A stretch of DNA of 64,000 nucleotides from Paraphoma chrysanthemicola. Its lineage: Eukaryota > Ascomycota > Dothideomycetes > Pleosporales > Phaeosphaeriaceae. The translations under genes were made by a program, and so were the position numbers. The notes under the pieces are model-generated. The model made no database searches, was not told the origin of the DNA, and saw nothing but the letters and a program-made list of their open reading frames with translations. Shown piece after piece: positions 21,583-33,609 of this stretch; position 1 is the first letter of the stretch, and each line of letters begins with the position of its first letter. The stretch is taken from positions 620,001 through 684,000 of the forward strand of contig JAGMWG010000005.1 of NCBI GenBank assembly GCA_020744225.1. The letters run 5' to 3'.

Positions 21583-22861
21583 GGCGGACCAATTCTGCAA
21601 GTACCGCAGAGACCCTATGAAGGCGACGTCGGGGAGGAGAGAAGTGAGATCCAGCTTGACTTATCGAAGCAGAACAACACGGCACATGAGGTAAGTTATG
21701 ATAGATATGGTTAGTGCACGGGACGATGCCCAGGTGGCGTGGAGAACCTCGTGTTCAGGCCTGAACTTGCCGTGTTACGAATAGTGGGCGTGGCTAATTT
21801 TACTAACTAAGAGAAGCTAGCGCGTCACTCATACCAAAGAGTAGCAATTGCGGCAAAAGTCCAAGAGCCACAACACCGGGTCAATCGACTCTTCACTTCA
21901 GTCGGGCTCGCAAGGAAGATCCAGACAAGTCGCATTCCAAGGAGTGCAACAAATGCCAAGCCGAAAGCCTACCATGAGAGCCGGGTAGAGGTAAAGTTGC
22001 ACACCAATCGGGATCAGTGTGAGATGCACCAAAATCAGCTTCAAGCATTTCCGATCTAGGATTTCCGTTTGTGTCAAGAACATCATACAGTCGCGGGTTT
22101 GTGACTCCGTGTTATTGATGTCGATGATGAGTGATGCCTTATCTTGGCGGAAGGTCCTGATTTGCTTCAACGGGAACCAGATTACAGAAAGTTCGACTAG
22201 GGGGTCCTTTGGCTTATACCGTAGAAGCAACTGCGGATACAGAACGTTGAAAGCATTAAAATCATCGTTGTAGTCTTGTGCTTGGCTCCCGTACCATATC
22301 GATAAGGCTGCGTGACGTCATCCAGTTAGATCAAATTTACGAACCTCTTCGACCATGGTTGGCCAACATATCAGGACTCGATTGGTCTGGACAGTTTCTG
22401 GTCGGCCAATGCTATTCGATCACGTCGGAATATTTCACAGCACCTTGTAGACCCTGCCAAGCGCTGCTTCCAGACTTTCGCGATGGGGGCAACGACCCTC
22501 AAAATCTTTCCACGCATACTTATTTTTGGCAGCGGGACCCTCTTCACAATGCCCTTGGCGTATAAGCGCAGTGTTCCCCGAGCTTTGACTGTGGGGACTG
22601 CTCTACAAATGACGTGTTAGCGTCGATTCGCGGAAGGTCTGTTTAGTGCTCAACCACGCTCCCAACAAAGTTACGCTGAGGGTGCAGGCGGCATGTTACG
22701 CGTTCTTCGTAACGGAGTGGGGCGGCTGTAGCAATCGTGCCTTTGGCTTCTCTTCCTTTAATTCTCCACTTCACTTAAATTGACCGGGGAAACATTCAGC
22801 TTCCGTTCTTTCCGGTGCTCATTTCACTTTCACGTTCGTTTAGGAGGATAAGGTTTACGAG
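21583..22861. other. intergenic region
   Basis: About 1.28 kb separating two divergent genes. A 110-residue minus-strand frame at 21898-22230 is hydrophobic but matches nothing I recognise and has no splice-linked exons. The stretch before 22862 is the channel gene's promoter. Confidence 0.4.
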
Positions 22862-25800
22862 ATGGACATACAGAGACGGCAAAATGGCGAAAGCTCGACA
22901 GATCGCTTCCTGGACTTGATTGCAGATCCATTCCAAGCTGAGGTAAGAGAATTGCTCCTCACATTCCAGACTTAAGTTGACAGAGAAAGGTGCAACAAAA
23001 CTCCATCTACGCCGCCATCGTCTACAGCTTCGCCATAGCAGGCCTCCTGTTCCTCGTCTTCTGCTTCCTACGCCCTCGAAACTCTCGCGTCTACGCGCCC
23101 CGAGCGAAACATGCCGACGAAAAGCATCGTCCTTTACCACTGGGCAAGAAGCCGTTTAGCTGGCTAGCTGCGGTCAGGAATGTCAACGAGCAGGAACTTG
23201 TAGATAAGATCGGCCTCGATGCGGTCGTCTTTCTACGCTTCATGCGTATGGTTCGCAATATCTTCTGCGTGGTCACCGTATTCGGACTGGGCATATTGAT
23301 TCCAGTCAGCGTGGTGGGAGGCTCTCCATTCTATAAGCAATGGAGCAGTATTCCCACGCTCATGAAGTTTACACCGCAGTATATCTTCGGGACGAAGTTC
23401 TGGGCATGGGTGATCGTGGCATACCTGATTCAGGCAACAGTGTGTTTCTTCCTCTGGTTGAACTACAAAGTTGTCTTTAAGCTGCGACGAACGTACTTCA
23501 ATAGTCAGGAATACAAGGCTAGCCTGCACTCAAGGTCCCTCTTGGTAAGATTGAGATTTCCGTTACTTAAGATTTGCTAACACTGTTCAGCTCACGCATA
23601 TTCCTACTGCATCCCGCACCGATGCCGGGATCGTTGAACTGGTCGAACAAGCAAAGCAGACAAGCGATGTACCTCGCACAGCCATCGGCCGAAACGTCAG
23701 AGACCTTCCGAAGCTCATCAAATCGCACGATGAAGCGGTGCGCGAACTCGAAGCCCATCTTGCCAAATATCTTCGAAACCCAAACCAGTTGCCCGCCACA
23801 CGGCCTACGTGCAAGGTTGCGAAAGACGACAGAGCCAGTCACGGCACAGGAAAAGTTGATGCCATCGATTATCTCACGGAGCGCATCGCGCGGCTAGAAA
23901 GCTTGATAAGAGAAGTTCGAGAGAGTGTTGATATGCGCAATCCCATGTCGTATGGTTTTGCATCGTACACACATATCGAAGACGCGCACGCTGTAGCCTA
24001 TGCAACGCGAAAGAAAGGTCCTGCCGGATGCGACGTTTACCTGGCGCCGAAGCCGCACGATCTGCTCTGGCAAAATCTGGCTATGAGCCGCAAAACTCGT
24101 CGGATTAGAAGATTCTGGGATGGCATGTGGATCACGCTGTTCACCATCGCTTTCATTGTTCCTAACATCCTCACCTCGGTATTCCTCTCAGATTTCTCGC
24201 ACTTGGGCCTGGTCTGGCCGGCCTTCCAAAGAAATCTCCAGGCGCATCCTACCGGTTGGGCAATTGCACAGGGTATTCTTGCGCCTCTGGTGCAGACTCT
24301 CATGTACATGGGAGTTCCAATCGTCTTCCGTCGGCTATTCACGCACTCCGGTGATGTTTCAAAGACGTCTAGGGAGCGACACGTGACTGCACGACTGTAT
24401 GCATTTTTTGTGTTCAACAATTTGCTAGTCTTCAGCGTCTTCGGCTCAGCATGGAGATTTGTGGCTTCCGTCATTGCGGCCCAGGACCGTGGCGTATGGC
24501 AAGCCATTCAAGATGGCCATCTCTTCACCCAAGTCATGACCGGACTATGTAACGTCAGTACTTTCTGGCTGACCTGGCAGATGCAACGAAATCTGGGTGC
24601 GGCTATCGATCTGTCTCAGGCTTGGATCTTCACATGGAGCTGGATACAACGAAAGTGCTTCTCTCCAACACCACGTGAACTGATCGAGCTCAGCGCCCCG
24701 CAACCGTTTCCATATGCCGATTACTACAACAACTACCTCTTCGTCTCCACTGTCGGTCTTTGCATGGGCACTTTGCAGCCCATCATATTGCCCGTAACCG
24801 CGTTCTACCTGACGATGGACTGCATCTTCAAGAAGTATCTTCTTCAGTACGTCTTCATCACAAAGACAGAGTCAGGGGGAAGGTTCTGGAAGCTACTCGT
24901 GAACCGCTTGTTGTTTGCCGTCCTGCTGGCCAACGCCGTCATTGCGCTCGTGGTTGGTGCACAGGGTGTTGGTTCGATCAACTCTGTCCAGAATGGAAAT
25001 ATGCTCTACGCTATGGTTCCTTTACCGATCCTGCTGTTTGTCTTCAAATGGTATTGTCACAAAGCATTCGATGATAAGCTCGTGTATTACTCCACGATAC
25101 CCTATTCCGATCTCGAGGGCTCACAGCATCCCGATTATCCATCAGTCAAGCGAAACCAAAAGATCAGCGTTCGCTATGGCGATCCTGCACTCTACAAGAA
25201 GCTCCTGACACCTATGGTACATGCGAAGTCGCAGCACCTGCTGAAAGAGATTTTCCATAACCGTTCAGCTGGTGGCCATGAAATATTCGAAGCGCCGCAT
25301 CGACGATCCACGGACCGCGCGAGACCTGTGTCGCTAAGCTATGGCGATATGTTCATGACGGAAATGCATTCCGACCAACCGGGCAAGTCTGCGGATGGTG
25401 GACAAGATATTCCGCCAGTGGAGATTGTCGCTGAGTCGGACCTTGACTTTGAGAACTTCAAGAAACGGGCCGAATTCAGAGAACAATTCGGCGGTGATGG
25501 TGAGCTATACGGCCGGCCAGATGACTTCAGTTCGCGACCTGGTACCCCTTCGACATTTACCACGTTGACGGAGATGGGTCCGTATAGACACAGAGACGCA
25601 ACTGGTTCCAGAGCATCGAGTCGAACACGGCTAGGCGAGATTGACGAGCCTGAGCAAGGTACATCGTACGCTCCAGGGTACCGACAAGCTCCAATCGCGG
25701 ATGGCTTCGTTGATGTCCGTGTCCCAGTCACACCGCTCGACGCTGAGGAGGTTTTGAGACCGACCGGTAGCCGGCAGCCTCTCGTCGGTACAGATGAGAC

Positions 25801-25894
25801 GGATTATGCAGATTATGTTGGTGGCGCAGGCTACTTTGGCCGCAGCCTGAGGAATGAGGACACGAGCTATGATCGATTCAGAGGGATGAGATGA
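22862..25894 (+). CDS. CSC1/OSCA-like calcium-permeable channel (RSN1/DUF221 family)
   Basis: Exons 22862-22942, 22990-23544 and 23591-25894; 979 aa, phase 0 at both introns. Architecture follows the CSC1/OSCA family. There is an N-terminal helix (IYAAIVYSFAIAGLLFLVF), two further helices (FCVVTVFGLGILIPVSVVGG and FWAWVIVAYLIQATVCFFLW), then a cytosolic domain containing the SLLLTHIP segment and the long RRTYF- to PHDLLWQNL-type loop. A C-terminal 7TM block starts at FWDGMWITLFTIAFIVP, including YNNYLFVSTVGLCMGTLQPIILPVTAFYLTMDCIFKKYLLQYVF. A disordered, acidic/Ser-rich tail of about 200 residues follows. Family members are mechano- or osmosensitive cation channels or phospholipid scramblases in plasma membrane. 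The paralogue group cannot be assigned by eye, so channel versus scramblase activity is open. Confidence 0.93.
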
Positions 25895-26251
25895 GCTACA
25901 TACTGTATCATAATCCAAACTTCATGTAAATATCTATAGAAGCAAGGCCTCAAGGTCAGTAAAAATATCTACACCAGAAACTTCAGAGCAGATGTTGCAG
26001 GCACATTGGTCCACCAAATGGTTGAAATGAACACTAACAGAAGTAGTAATAAAGTAAAGTGCATTGCGCGCCAGCACCCGACTTTCTGAAGATGAAAAGA
26101 CAAGCCACCGATATATCTCGAAGAGTATAATATTGACAAGACATCTCACTCTCCTGCGCCACATAGTACACCACCACATCGTCTCCATGCAAGAATATCA
26201 ACAACAAACGCCGCTCCCAACCCCGTCTATCACAACATCACACACCGCACT
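25895..26251. other. convergent 3' intergenic region
   Basis: 357 bp of A/T-rich sequence between the convergent channel and carbonic anhydrase genes; probably their 3' UTRs. Confidence 0.45.
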
Positions 26252-27428
26252 CTAGTACTTCCTCTTCCTCGCAACAACGATGCCGGGAATGTTGGCAACG
26301 ACGGCAGGAATGTTGGTAGGCTACAAAGGAAATTAGCTTACATTCACATCCAGGCTAATCCTCACACGCCCACGTACCTTTCCCTCCAACTCGGTGACCA
26401 CAAACTTGGAACCAGGTGTTGGCACCGCGGCCTCCTCAACCGGCGCGGTCTCAGTGCCGTTGCCCTCTGCAGGCGCAGGCGCGGGCGCACCAATGGCAGT
26501 CGCGGATCCAGAGCGAGCGCCGACTTCAAGGATGTTCTCCTGGCCGAGCGAGTTCTGGATGAAGCGCGAGTTGAATTTGACGACGGACTTGATAGCGTTG
26601 TAATCAGCGACGCTGATGTCGAGCGGGTCCTTGACGATCAGGAAGTTGACGCCCTCGGCGCAGGGAGGGGTGGTCAGGGAGCCCGAGTACTGGAGCACGT
26701 CCGAGGATGCGATTTTCGCAATGACGTCGGTGAAGTCAATACCGTCGCCAATGGTGGTTGTGCTGCCGGGAACGGTGATGGCGGCAATGGACGAGGAGAG
26801 AGACGAGATGATGCTGGCGGAGTCACCGGTGGAGACCTGGAACATGAGGGCTACGACGGCGAGTTGGGTGTTGTCGGCTGTAAGAGAGTGTGTTAGTATA
26901 GTTCGGGTGATAGGGGGCATAATGTGGAGGGATCTGAACTTACCGACGCCCTGGTGCACCATGTGGACTTCGAGAGGATGATATTCGCCGTTGACGTGGT
27001 GCTCAGAAGGAGTGTGCATGTGGAATTGGACGAGTTGGAACTCGGAACCAAGCATGGTTGTGGTGCCATTGACGACGACTTCGATGGTGGTGCCGAGGTT
27101 CTCGAATTCGACTTCCTGCTCGGGAATGTTCAGGACGGGCTTCTCGGCCGCGACTGTAACGGAATCATCTGGTAGTGGAATCAGTGGCGTGTACTTGTAG
27201 GCAAAGGTAGATCAGTGGCATACCAATGTTGATGGGTGACTGGTTTGTGCCAGCTCGGCAAGCCTCATTCTCAGGAGCGAGGGTAGCCCAGTTGAATGGT
27301 CCGTTTAGAGCAGCGTACCCAAAAGTGTTGACTTCAACGGCGCCCTCAGCCCGCTTCTTGAACATAGACAAGCCATGGAGACAAGTCGCCGTTGCCGTGC
27401 TGGCAAAAAGAAGAGTAGAAACAAGCAT
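26252..27428 (-). CDS. secreted alpha-class carbonic anhydrase
   Basis: Exons in transcript order 27224-27428, 26944-27168, 26378-26877 and 26252-26320; 332 aa. Residues 1-15 (MLVSTLLFASTATAT) are a signal peptide. Alpha-CA marks follow: FNWATLAPENEACRAGTNQ with SPINI, a zinc site with His118 and His120 in QFHMHTPSEH and His137 in PLEVHMVH, and the SGSLTTPPCAEGVNFLIV segment with the substrate-pocket Thr. Two Cys (in EACRAG and TPPCAEG) match the disulphide of extracellular alpha-CAs. It should interconvert CO2 and bicarbonate outside the cell. An Ala/Pro/Thr-rich linker and a last exon encoding PTNIPAVVANIPGIVVARKRKY form the C-terminus. Reading through instead of splicing at 26378 would end at 26333 with a different tail, so that last junction is the least certain. 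Confidence 0.92.
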
Positions 27429-30400
27429 GATGAATTAAAAAAGGCCGAAGTGATGAGTAACTCAAAGCCGGATATGCAAGAATGGTACGATGGTGGTGAT
27501 CCTATGCAGCGATGGGACGACTGTGCTCTTAAGTAGACAGGGCAGCAAGTCCAAAAGAGTGATGACGGTCAACCTGCTTGGTTGATCAAAGAGATTGCGG
27601 TCTACGCCGTTCGATGATGAGATCCACAAGCTTCGGTATTGCTCCGGACGATAAGGCGGAGCGCAAAGACACGTAGTGTGGGAACGAATAAGACCGTTTG
27701 TCAATAACCTCTCCAAGAAAAGAAGGCGGCACAGCCGAAATGAACGTAAGAGTGTAGAAGAGAAAAATAGGTTAGAAGACAAGACCACGAGGCGGAAAGT
27801 ATCGTACTGAAATGGTTGACTATTCTCTTCGCTTTGCATGGCATATGTACTAAGCATATAACATCAGCCGCAGGTCCCTGTGCATGGGTACTCGGTTTAC
27901 GGAGGGAGCTCAGTCCCTCCGCGGCGGCCAGGAACGAAACCAAAACGAAGGAAAAAAAGGCCGTCCGTGGCCGCAGGGCCAAGATGGCCCCTTCAGGAAA
28001 GCCAAGTCATACATCTATGGCCCCGAGAAACGCCAGCTTGCGCGCGCAGTAGCAGGCGGAGTGAGATGAGAGGAGCAGTCGAGCCAAGATGTTATGATGC
28101 CAAGAAGGAATGTTGTGCGTTAAGAACCGCCCAGTACAGTGTGACAGGGGTGGGGAGGAATGACAGGTGCTTAGGATCCCATGTCACAACTAGACGGGGG
28201 GTTTCGAGTGCTGATCGAGACCGTTGGCGGAGAACTGACTAGGGCTGTGATGGGTTGGACTCTTTGCTGTGCAGGCGGTGTTGGTTGCTTGCTTGCGCCA
28301 CGAGAGCTGAGCGATTGCTTCGCCCTAAAATGTTTCGAGTTTGTAATCCGTCGATTTGCGTACCTGAGTACGCATCTCACCAACACTCTACCTCAGCTCA
28401 GCTTACTTACTTCGCCCTGTACAACATCAACATGCCCATCACCAACATCATCTATCACACACATTGTCAAAAATAGCCCATGTCTCTGCTCGGCACTCCT
28501 ACCGAAAACCAAAAGCATACCCCCCATTTGCCCCTGTCCTGAAACACTCCAACCTGAGGCTCCTGGAGTCTAACACACACCCCCTTGGCGCTCCCCTTCC
28601 CTATTCTGGAAGCTCTGCGACAAGCATCATGCCACTTCATCCTTCGCGGCTGCAGCGTTGCTTGGCCCTGTGCTAGCAGGACCCCATATATGCGCCCGGG
28701 ATAAGTAACTTGTAACGCTTCTCGCCTCCAAGCGTTCGCCCACATGGTTGCCCGCCAGGCATACACGTAAAAGTCAGCTCACTTTTGAAACTGCTGCAAC
28801 TTTTTCGCAGCAGAAGGAAGGCAAGCTGGTTAGGTAGCCAGGCCAGTTGTCTTGGAAGGCCGCGATGCAGGCGACGCCACCGCGTCTTGTGTGTGTTTCT
28901 TGGTGCGCCGCGTCGGTCGAGGAGACGGTTTGGTGCATTATAGTCGTCGGTGAACAAGCTGCCAAGATACACCGGAGAATTGACGCGTTTACCTGAAATC
29001 GTGGCCAAGAAAACCCAACGTCGTAACCTGGGGCTCGGAAGCCTGGTACCGCGTGGCGAATGCGCGCTGTGCTCAAGCTCGAGGCTGACTTTGTGGAAGC
29101 ACGTGTGTTGCGCGATGGGAATTTACGGCCGGAAGAGGCGTTCGCATAATGTTAAGCTTCCACGCCATGACCACAATCTCTATCGGCGCGAATCAACAAT
29201 CGACAATTCATCATCCCAATTCAATAGTACCAGTATCTAGACAAGACGATAAGCCTTGGAAGTTCCCGATTTTGACACCTGCCGATCGCCGTTGGGTTTG
29301 CCCACTTCCCCAAGTCCACTTCCACGTTCACACTTGACACCTGTCACCGCCATCCGTCACACCCGCGGATCGAACCTTTCATCCCCAAGACCCAAAATAA
29401 CGCTCGGCCAGTCCGGGTTTCACGCTCCGCAAAACCCCAGGGACGACTACAGCAGAGCGCGCGCTTGGGCCACACACGTGCCCCTTGTCCTCGCCTAGTG
29501 TAACGGCGGGCTAGAACAACACCAACACCACGCCCAGCATCGTCGCGGTGGGCTTGGCACTATACGTCTTGCCTTTGCATGTCCAGTCTTGAATTCTTGG
29601 TGAATCGTACGATGTCGAAACACGACGAGAAGGAATCGGCTTGGCGTTCGGGCTTATGAGCGGGAGACTATGTATAGGCTGCTGGTGCACGTGGGAGACG
29701 GAAAGGTTGAAACTTTGGGAAGACCCGCGAGCAAGTGGTGAGCTTGTTTTCGTTTAGGACCGAAGAGCTTACGACCTACAAGACGGAAAGAATATTGATC
29801 ATTTTCCCGGAATCTGCCTATCGAAGAGTGAGCACTTTTTTCGGCCTTGTGCTCGGACTGTCTGTCGCGTCATCTGGGCTGCAGTAAGTGTAATTTCCTT
29901 GTGGAAGTGTGGAGAAAGGATCGGGGAGGAGGGATCCGGTATCGTAGATTAGGTTGCTAAATTGCAATATCTACCGTGGTGGTGGGATTTGTGTGCAAGC
30001 TACTAGTCAATCCTATACGGGGTTCATGGTAAGGCACCGCAGCATCATGGCCAGCAACACACACAACTCCATCATCCCAACCGCTAACCACGATAGCTTC
30101 TCCTAGCAGAATGTTCACTTCGCCGTCGCAATCTCCCCACCTGCCCAAGTACTCCAAAGAGTTGCTCCCCACACTTGGCCTCGGTCTTGTTCCTGCGACG
30201 CATTGCGCCGTGCACACTTAGCAAATTCAAGAAACGCTCGGTGGAATGAATCCAGTGCATAGTACACTAAAGAAGAGTTACTCAAACCTTGGGCTTTGAA
30301 ACGTGGCTTCGGGATGGCGCAAGCTGAGACCCTGAGTATTGAAAAACGTCAGCTTCGAGTTGATGAGTATACAAGTCGGGCTTATCGTTGCGCGAGGACA

Positions 30401-30998
30401 CTCGTGCTCATAAGTTCTGGCGATTACGCAGCGCAGGACTCGATCAGCATGACGAGAAATGGGAACCGCCGGATGTGCACGTCGTGAGAAAGCGTGCACT
30501 GAGATCGGTGGGAAGTGTCCTATCCGGGTCCCGTTGGGTCTTTCGGGACTCCTGGACGGCTTCTGTGTGTTGTTTCTTGCCAGGAGCTTGGTTGCGGAGG
30601 CTTGGAGGTCTTGGTGATTCTGGACTCTCGCATACCCTCGACACCACTATATCGACGGCGATGGACTTTTCGCACTGGAGGTTTCTCCGTGGCCTGATGT
30701 TGAACCCCATACGAGACGGATTAATTTGGGGATCTTGCCCAGAATGCAGGCCAAATGATGGAAGGAATGGGAAAAGAACTTGCGAATTGGCAAAGCGCGT
30801 TCGATCTTGAGATTTCTTCAGACTTTAGGTATCTTGCCGCCAAAATAACGCCCGCTGCACTAATGCTGTTATTCTTCAGCAATGCTTTTCTGCGCACACG
30901 AGAGAACTCGTCAATCATACATGTGGCTCACCAAATCGTAGATATTGATTTGCGTGCCGCGCTGAAACACTTCGCTGTGCTTGTCTCGTCATCGCCAT
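27429..30998. other. 3.6-kb gene-poor gap
   Basis: The longest stretch without a supported gene. Open frames up to about 140 codons exist on both strands (for example 30388-30810 + and 28181-28573 +), but none shows motifs, signal peptides or in-phase splice partners. No inverted or tandem repeat structure of a transposon was seen. It could hold UTRs, a non-coding RNA or a degraded gene; I cannot support any of these. Confidence 0.4.
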
Positions 30999-33274
30999 CT
31001 AAAGCTTAACGCCCCATACTCCCCTTCCACCTGCCACACCAACCCACTCTCCGCCCTGACCGGTAAGGGCGCTTTGTGGTGCCCAGCTAATGTTGCCGAC
31101 TTCGTAATCGCATCTCCAGCTTGCGTAAGGTCCCTTTTGGCCCACAGGAGCATTTTGTGCACCGGCTCCTCCGTTTGTAGAGTGCGAGGTCACCGGCGGC
31201 TGCGGTGGCGCGGCATGTTCACTGCTGATAGCTGCACCGTTATTGGCGTGTAAAAGATCCCAGACAAGAACGAGAGAGTCATCCCCACCCGAGGCAAGCA
31301 TGCCACGCCGCGATGGGTTCCATTCTATGCTGTTGACAGATGCAGAGTGTCCTCGCAGCTCAAGGAGAGCCTGTCCTGGTTGTCGCACGTCAAGTATGCG
31401 GATGAGGTTCGAGTCGGCAGCGAATGTCGCAAGCAGGTGCGAATCGTGGGGTGATGCCGCGAGGCGGAGAAGCGGAGGGGCGTACGACATGGTCTGTTGG
31501 GCTTTGGTAGGCGACATGCGACCTCCTGTAGGCGATCCTATTAGGGGTTAGTCACGGTCACACATGGAAGCGATGATCCTTACCCTTGTCGCGGTCCCCG
31601 TTCTTGTCAGAAGGCTCGTAGATGATGGTGCTGTGCTCGAGACTGCGCAGGTCGAACATACGCACGCTGCCATCGGCGCCGCAACTCACAAAGACGTCCA
31701 CGCTTCCTGCGCAAAACCGTACGTCAAAGACTTCCTTGTCGTGGGCAATCAATTGCGTTTTGGCAGTGAGTGACGGAATGTCCCATATCGTGCATGTGGT
31801 ATCTATGCTGGATGTGATGATGAGCTTGGGCGACATGGTGTTCCAATCCAGTGAGGTGAGTGGGGCCGTGTGCTCGGGTGTCTTTGAATTGGAGAGGAGG
31901 GCAAGCGGCGTAAGCTTGGGAAGCTGCGGTTCTCGTGTGTTGACCGATGAGGATCGCGTGATGGTGTTGCTCATGGTGTTAGCGGCATTTTGTGGAAGGG
32001 ACCATAACCGCAAGTGGTCACCGGAGGTTGCGAGGAGGTCGGTCGACTGCTTCTGGGACGACGGCGGCTCCCACAGTATCCGTGTGACGGGGAAGGAACA
32101 AGTAGCTTCGGCGACAGCGCTGTACTCTAGGCCATAGGGCGATGCGCCAGGCGTGGCGACCTCTTGAGGGGCGATCTGAGTGTCGAGGATGCGGATCTTG
32201 CAGGCGTTAGTACACACGCGAGGCTCATCCCGGTACACTTACAAAGTTGTGGTTGTCCTCAATATAGCTCCCGACAGCCATCTTTCCCGCGCTGTTGCCG
32301 CCCGGCACTGTCCATTTGCACCAGTCGTATGCGTATATGCTCCAGGGCGCGAGATAGTTGCTGTTTGTGGCGACCTTGTTCTGCTCGCTGATCATGGCAT
32401 TTCCGTGTCCCATGTTGTTCTCGCGGTCCATGTTCGAGTCTGCGCGCGGTCTGATATCGGCAAGGCCCAGCGGCGAGTGCGAGGCCGCGCCAGAGGGTGT
32501 GGTAGGATAGTACTTTTGCGCAGGCGTGTTGGCAGCGTACTTGGACTGCTCAGGGGTGTTGGAGAAGGGGATGTACTTCTGCTCCGGGCCCAGGCCAGCT
32601 GGACTCGAGCGCGAGTACGAGTGGGAAGAATGCGGCGACTGCTGCGACTGGTGGATCGTGTTGGAGCGCGTGGGGAGCGTGTACTGCTGGGCATTGCTCG
32701 CAATCTGGTTCTGGGTAGGCACGACGGCGGGGGCCGTGTATGCTGAGGAGGGCCCTGGGCGCTGCTGCTGGGCTGCACCTGCTGCCGGCTGCAGTGCGTT
32801 CGGGATGGGCTGCGTCTGTTGGCTGTACTGCGCGCTCCCCGGCGTGGCCTGCTGCAGCTGGATGTTGGGCGCCGAGTAGTTGTCGGGCGAATTGTACATG
32901 TTTTGCTGCTGGGGCGGCTCCCTCGAGGCTGAGGCCGACGACGTCGATATGTGAAGCTCAGAATCGGGCGCGCGATTCAGCGAGCCGGCGGGCGCTCGTC
33001 GCGATGCGTCGAAGCTGGACTGGGCTGTGGGTGGTGCGGTGTGGCCGCCGGATGCGTAGCTCTGCTGCTGCTGCTGCTGCTCTGCGGGCGACTGTACGCT
33101 TGGCTGGAAGGCGTCTGTTCCTGCGCTCGTCTGGCCAGAGGTAGCTACGCGCAGATTTCCCATGGGCGCGCCTATGCTGCCCAATGCCGCGGCCGCCTGA
33201 TAGATCCCTGCCGCCGGGCTGTTCTGCGCATTCTGCGCATTGTGCGGCTGCTGATGGTGGTGGCCGAAAGGCAT
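30999..33274 (-). CDS. DCAF7/WDR68-like WD40 protein with long Q-rich N-terminus
   Basis: Exons in transcript order 32243-33274, 31584-32196 and 30999-31537; 727 aa. The C-terminal ~410 residues are a WD40 propeller starting at APWSIYAYDWCKW and running through GSYIEDNHNF / IRILDTQI, ATSGDHLRLWSLP, PLTSLDWN, TSSIDTTCTIWDI, CGADGSVRMFDLRS, HSASVNSIEWNP, ASGGDDSLVLVWDL and NISWAPQ. The APW-[ST]-IYAYDW opening, repeat order and final NISWAPQ blade match DCAF7/WDR68 (TTG1-like) scaffolds that bind DYRK-type kinases and DDB1-CUL4 ligases. Animal and plant members are about 340 aa. Here about 310 residues of Gln/Ser/Pro/Asn-rich low-complexity sequence precede the propeller, including a run of six Gln. 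It is expected in nucleus and cytoplasm. It is divergent from the phosphopantetheine adenylyltransferase gene. Confidence 0.88.
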
Positions 33275-33609
33275 GGCTCCGCGCCGGATCGAACAGCAAC
33301 GCCGCGTCTGCTATGAGGGCGGGCGTGAAGGTGGCCGCGCGTGGTCGTCGTCAGGAGCGTTAGGGCTGAGGTTCACGTCTCGTTCCACCGTTACTCTAAC
33401 CTAGCGTTCACGGTTGTTTCTCGGCAGTGCCCCTCTACCCCACCGAGCTACCCTTCAAAAGAGCCGGGGCGCCGTCGGTGAGGTCTGATGTACCTCGCGT
33501 GAGCCATCACCTTCGCTATATGAGCCTGTCACGACTTGCGCGTGGCAGAACTGGGCGCCTCTTGACAGCAAAGCACCGCATCGGGCAGCGTGCACGACCA
33601 GTAAGCAGC
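33275..33609. promoter_or_regulatory. divergent promoter between WD40 and PPAT genes
   Basis: 335 bp between the ATG at 33274 (-) and the ATG at 33610 (+). The plus-strand frame is open back to about 33427 and has an earlier ATG at 33520, so the true spacer may be only about 245 bp. No specific factor site was recognised. Confidence 0.45.

Noticed and set aside
21898..22230. 110-codon hydrophobic minus-strand open frame
   Set aside because: Not recognised and no linked exons; too short to support alone.
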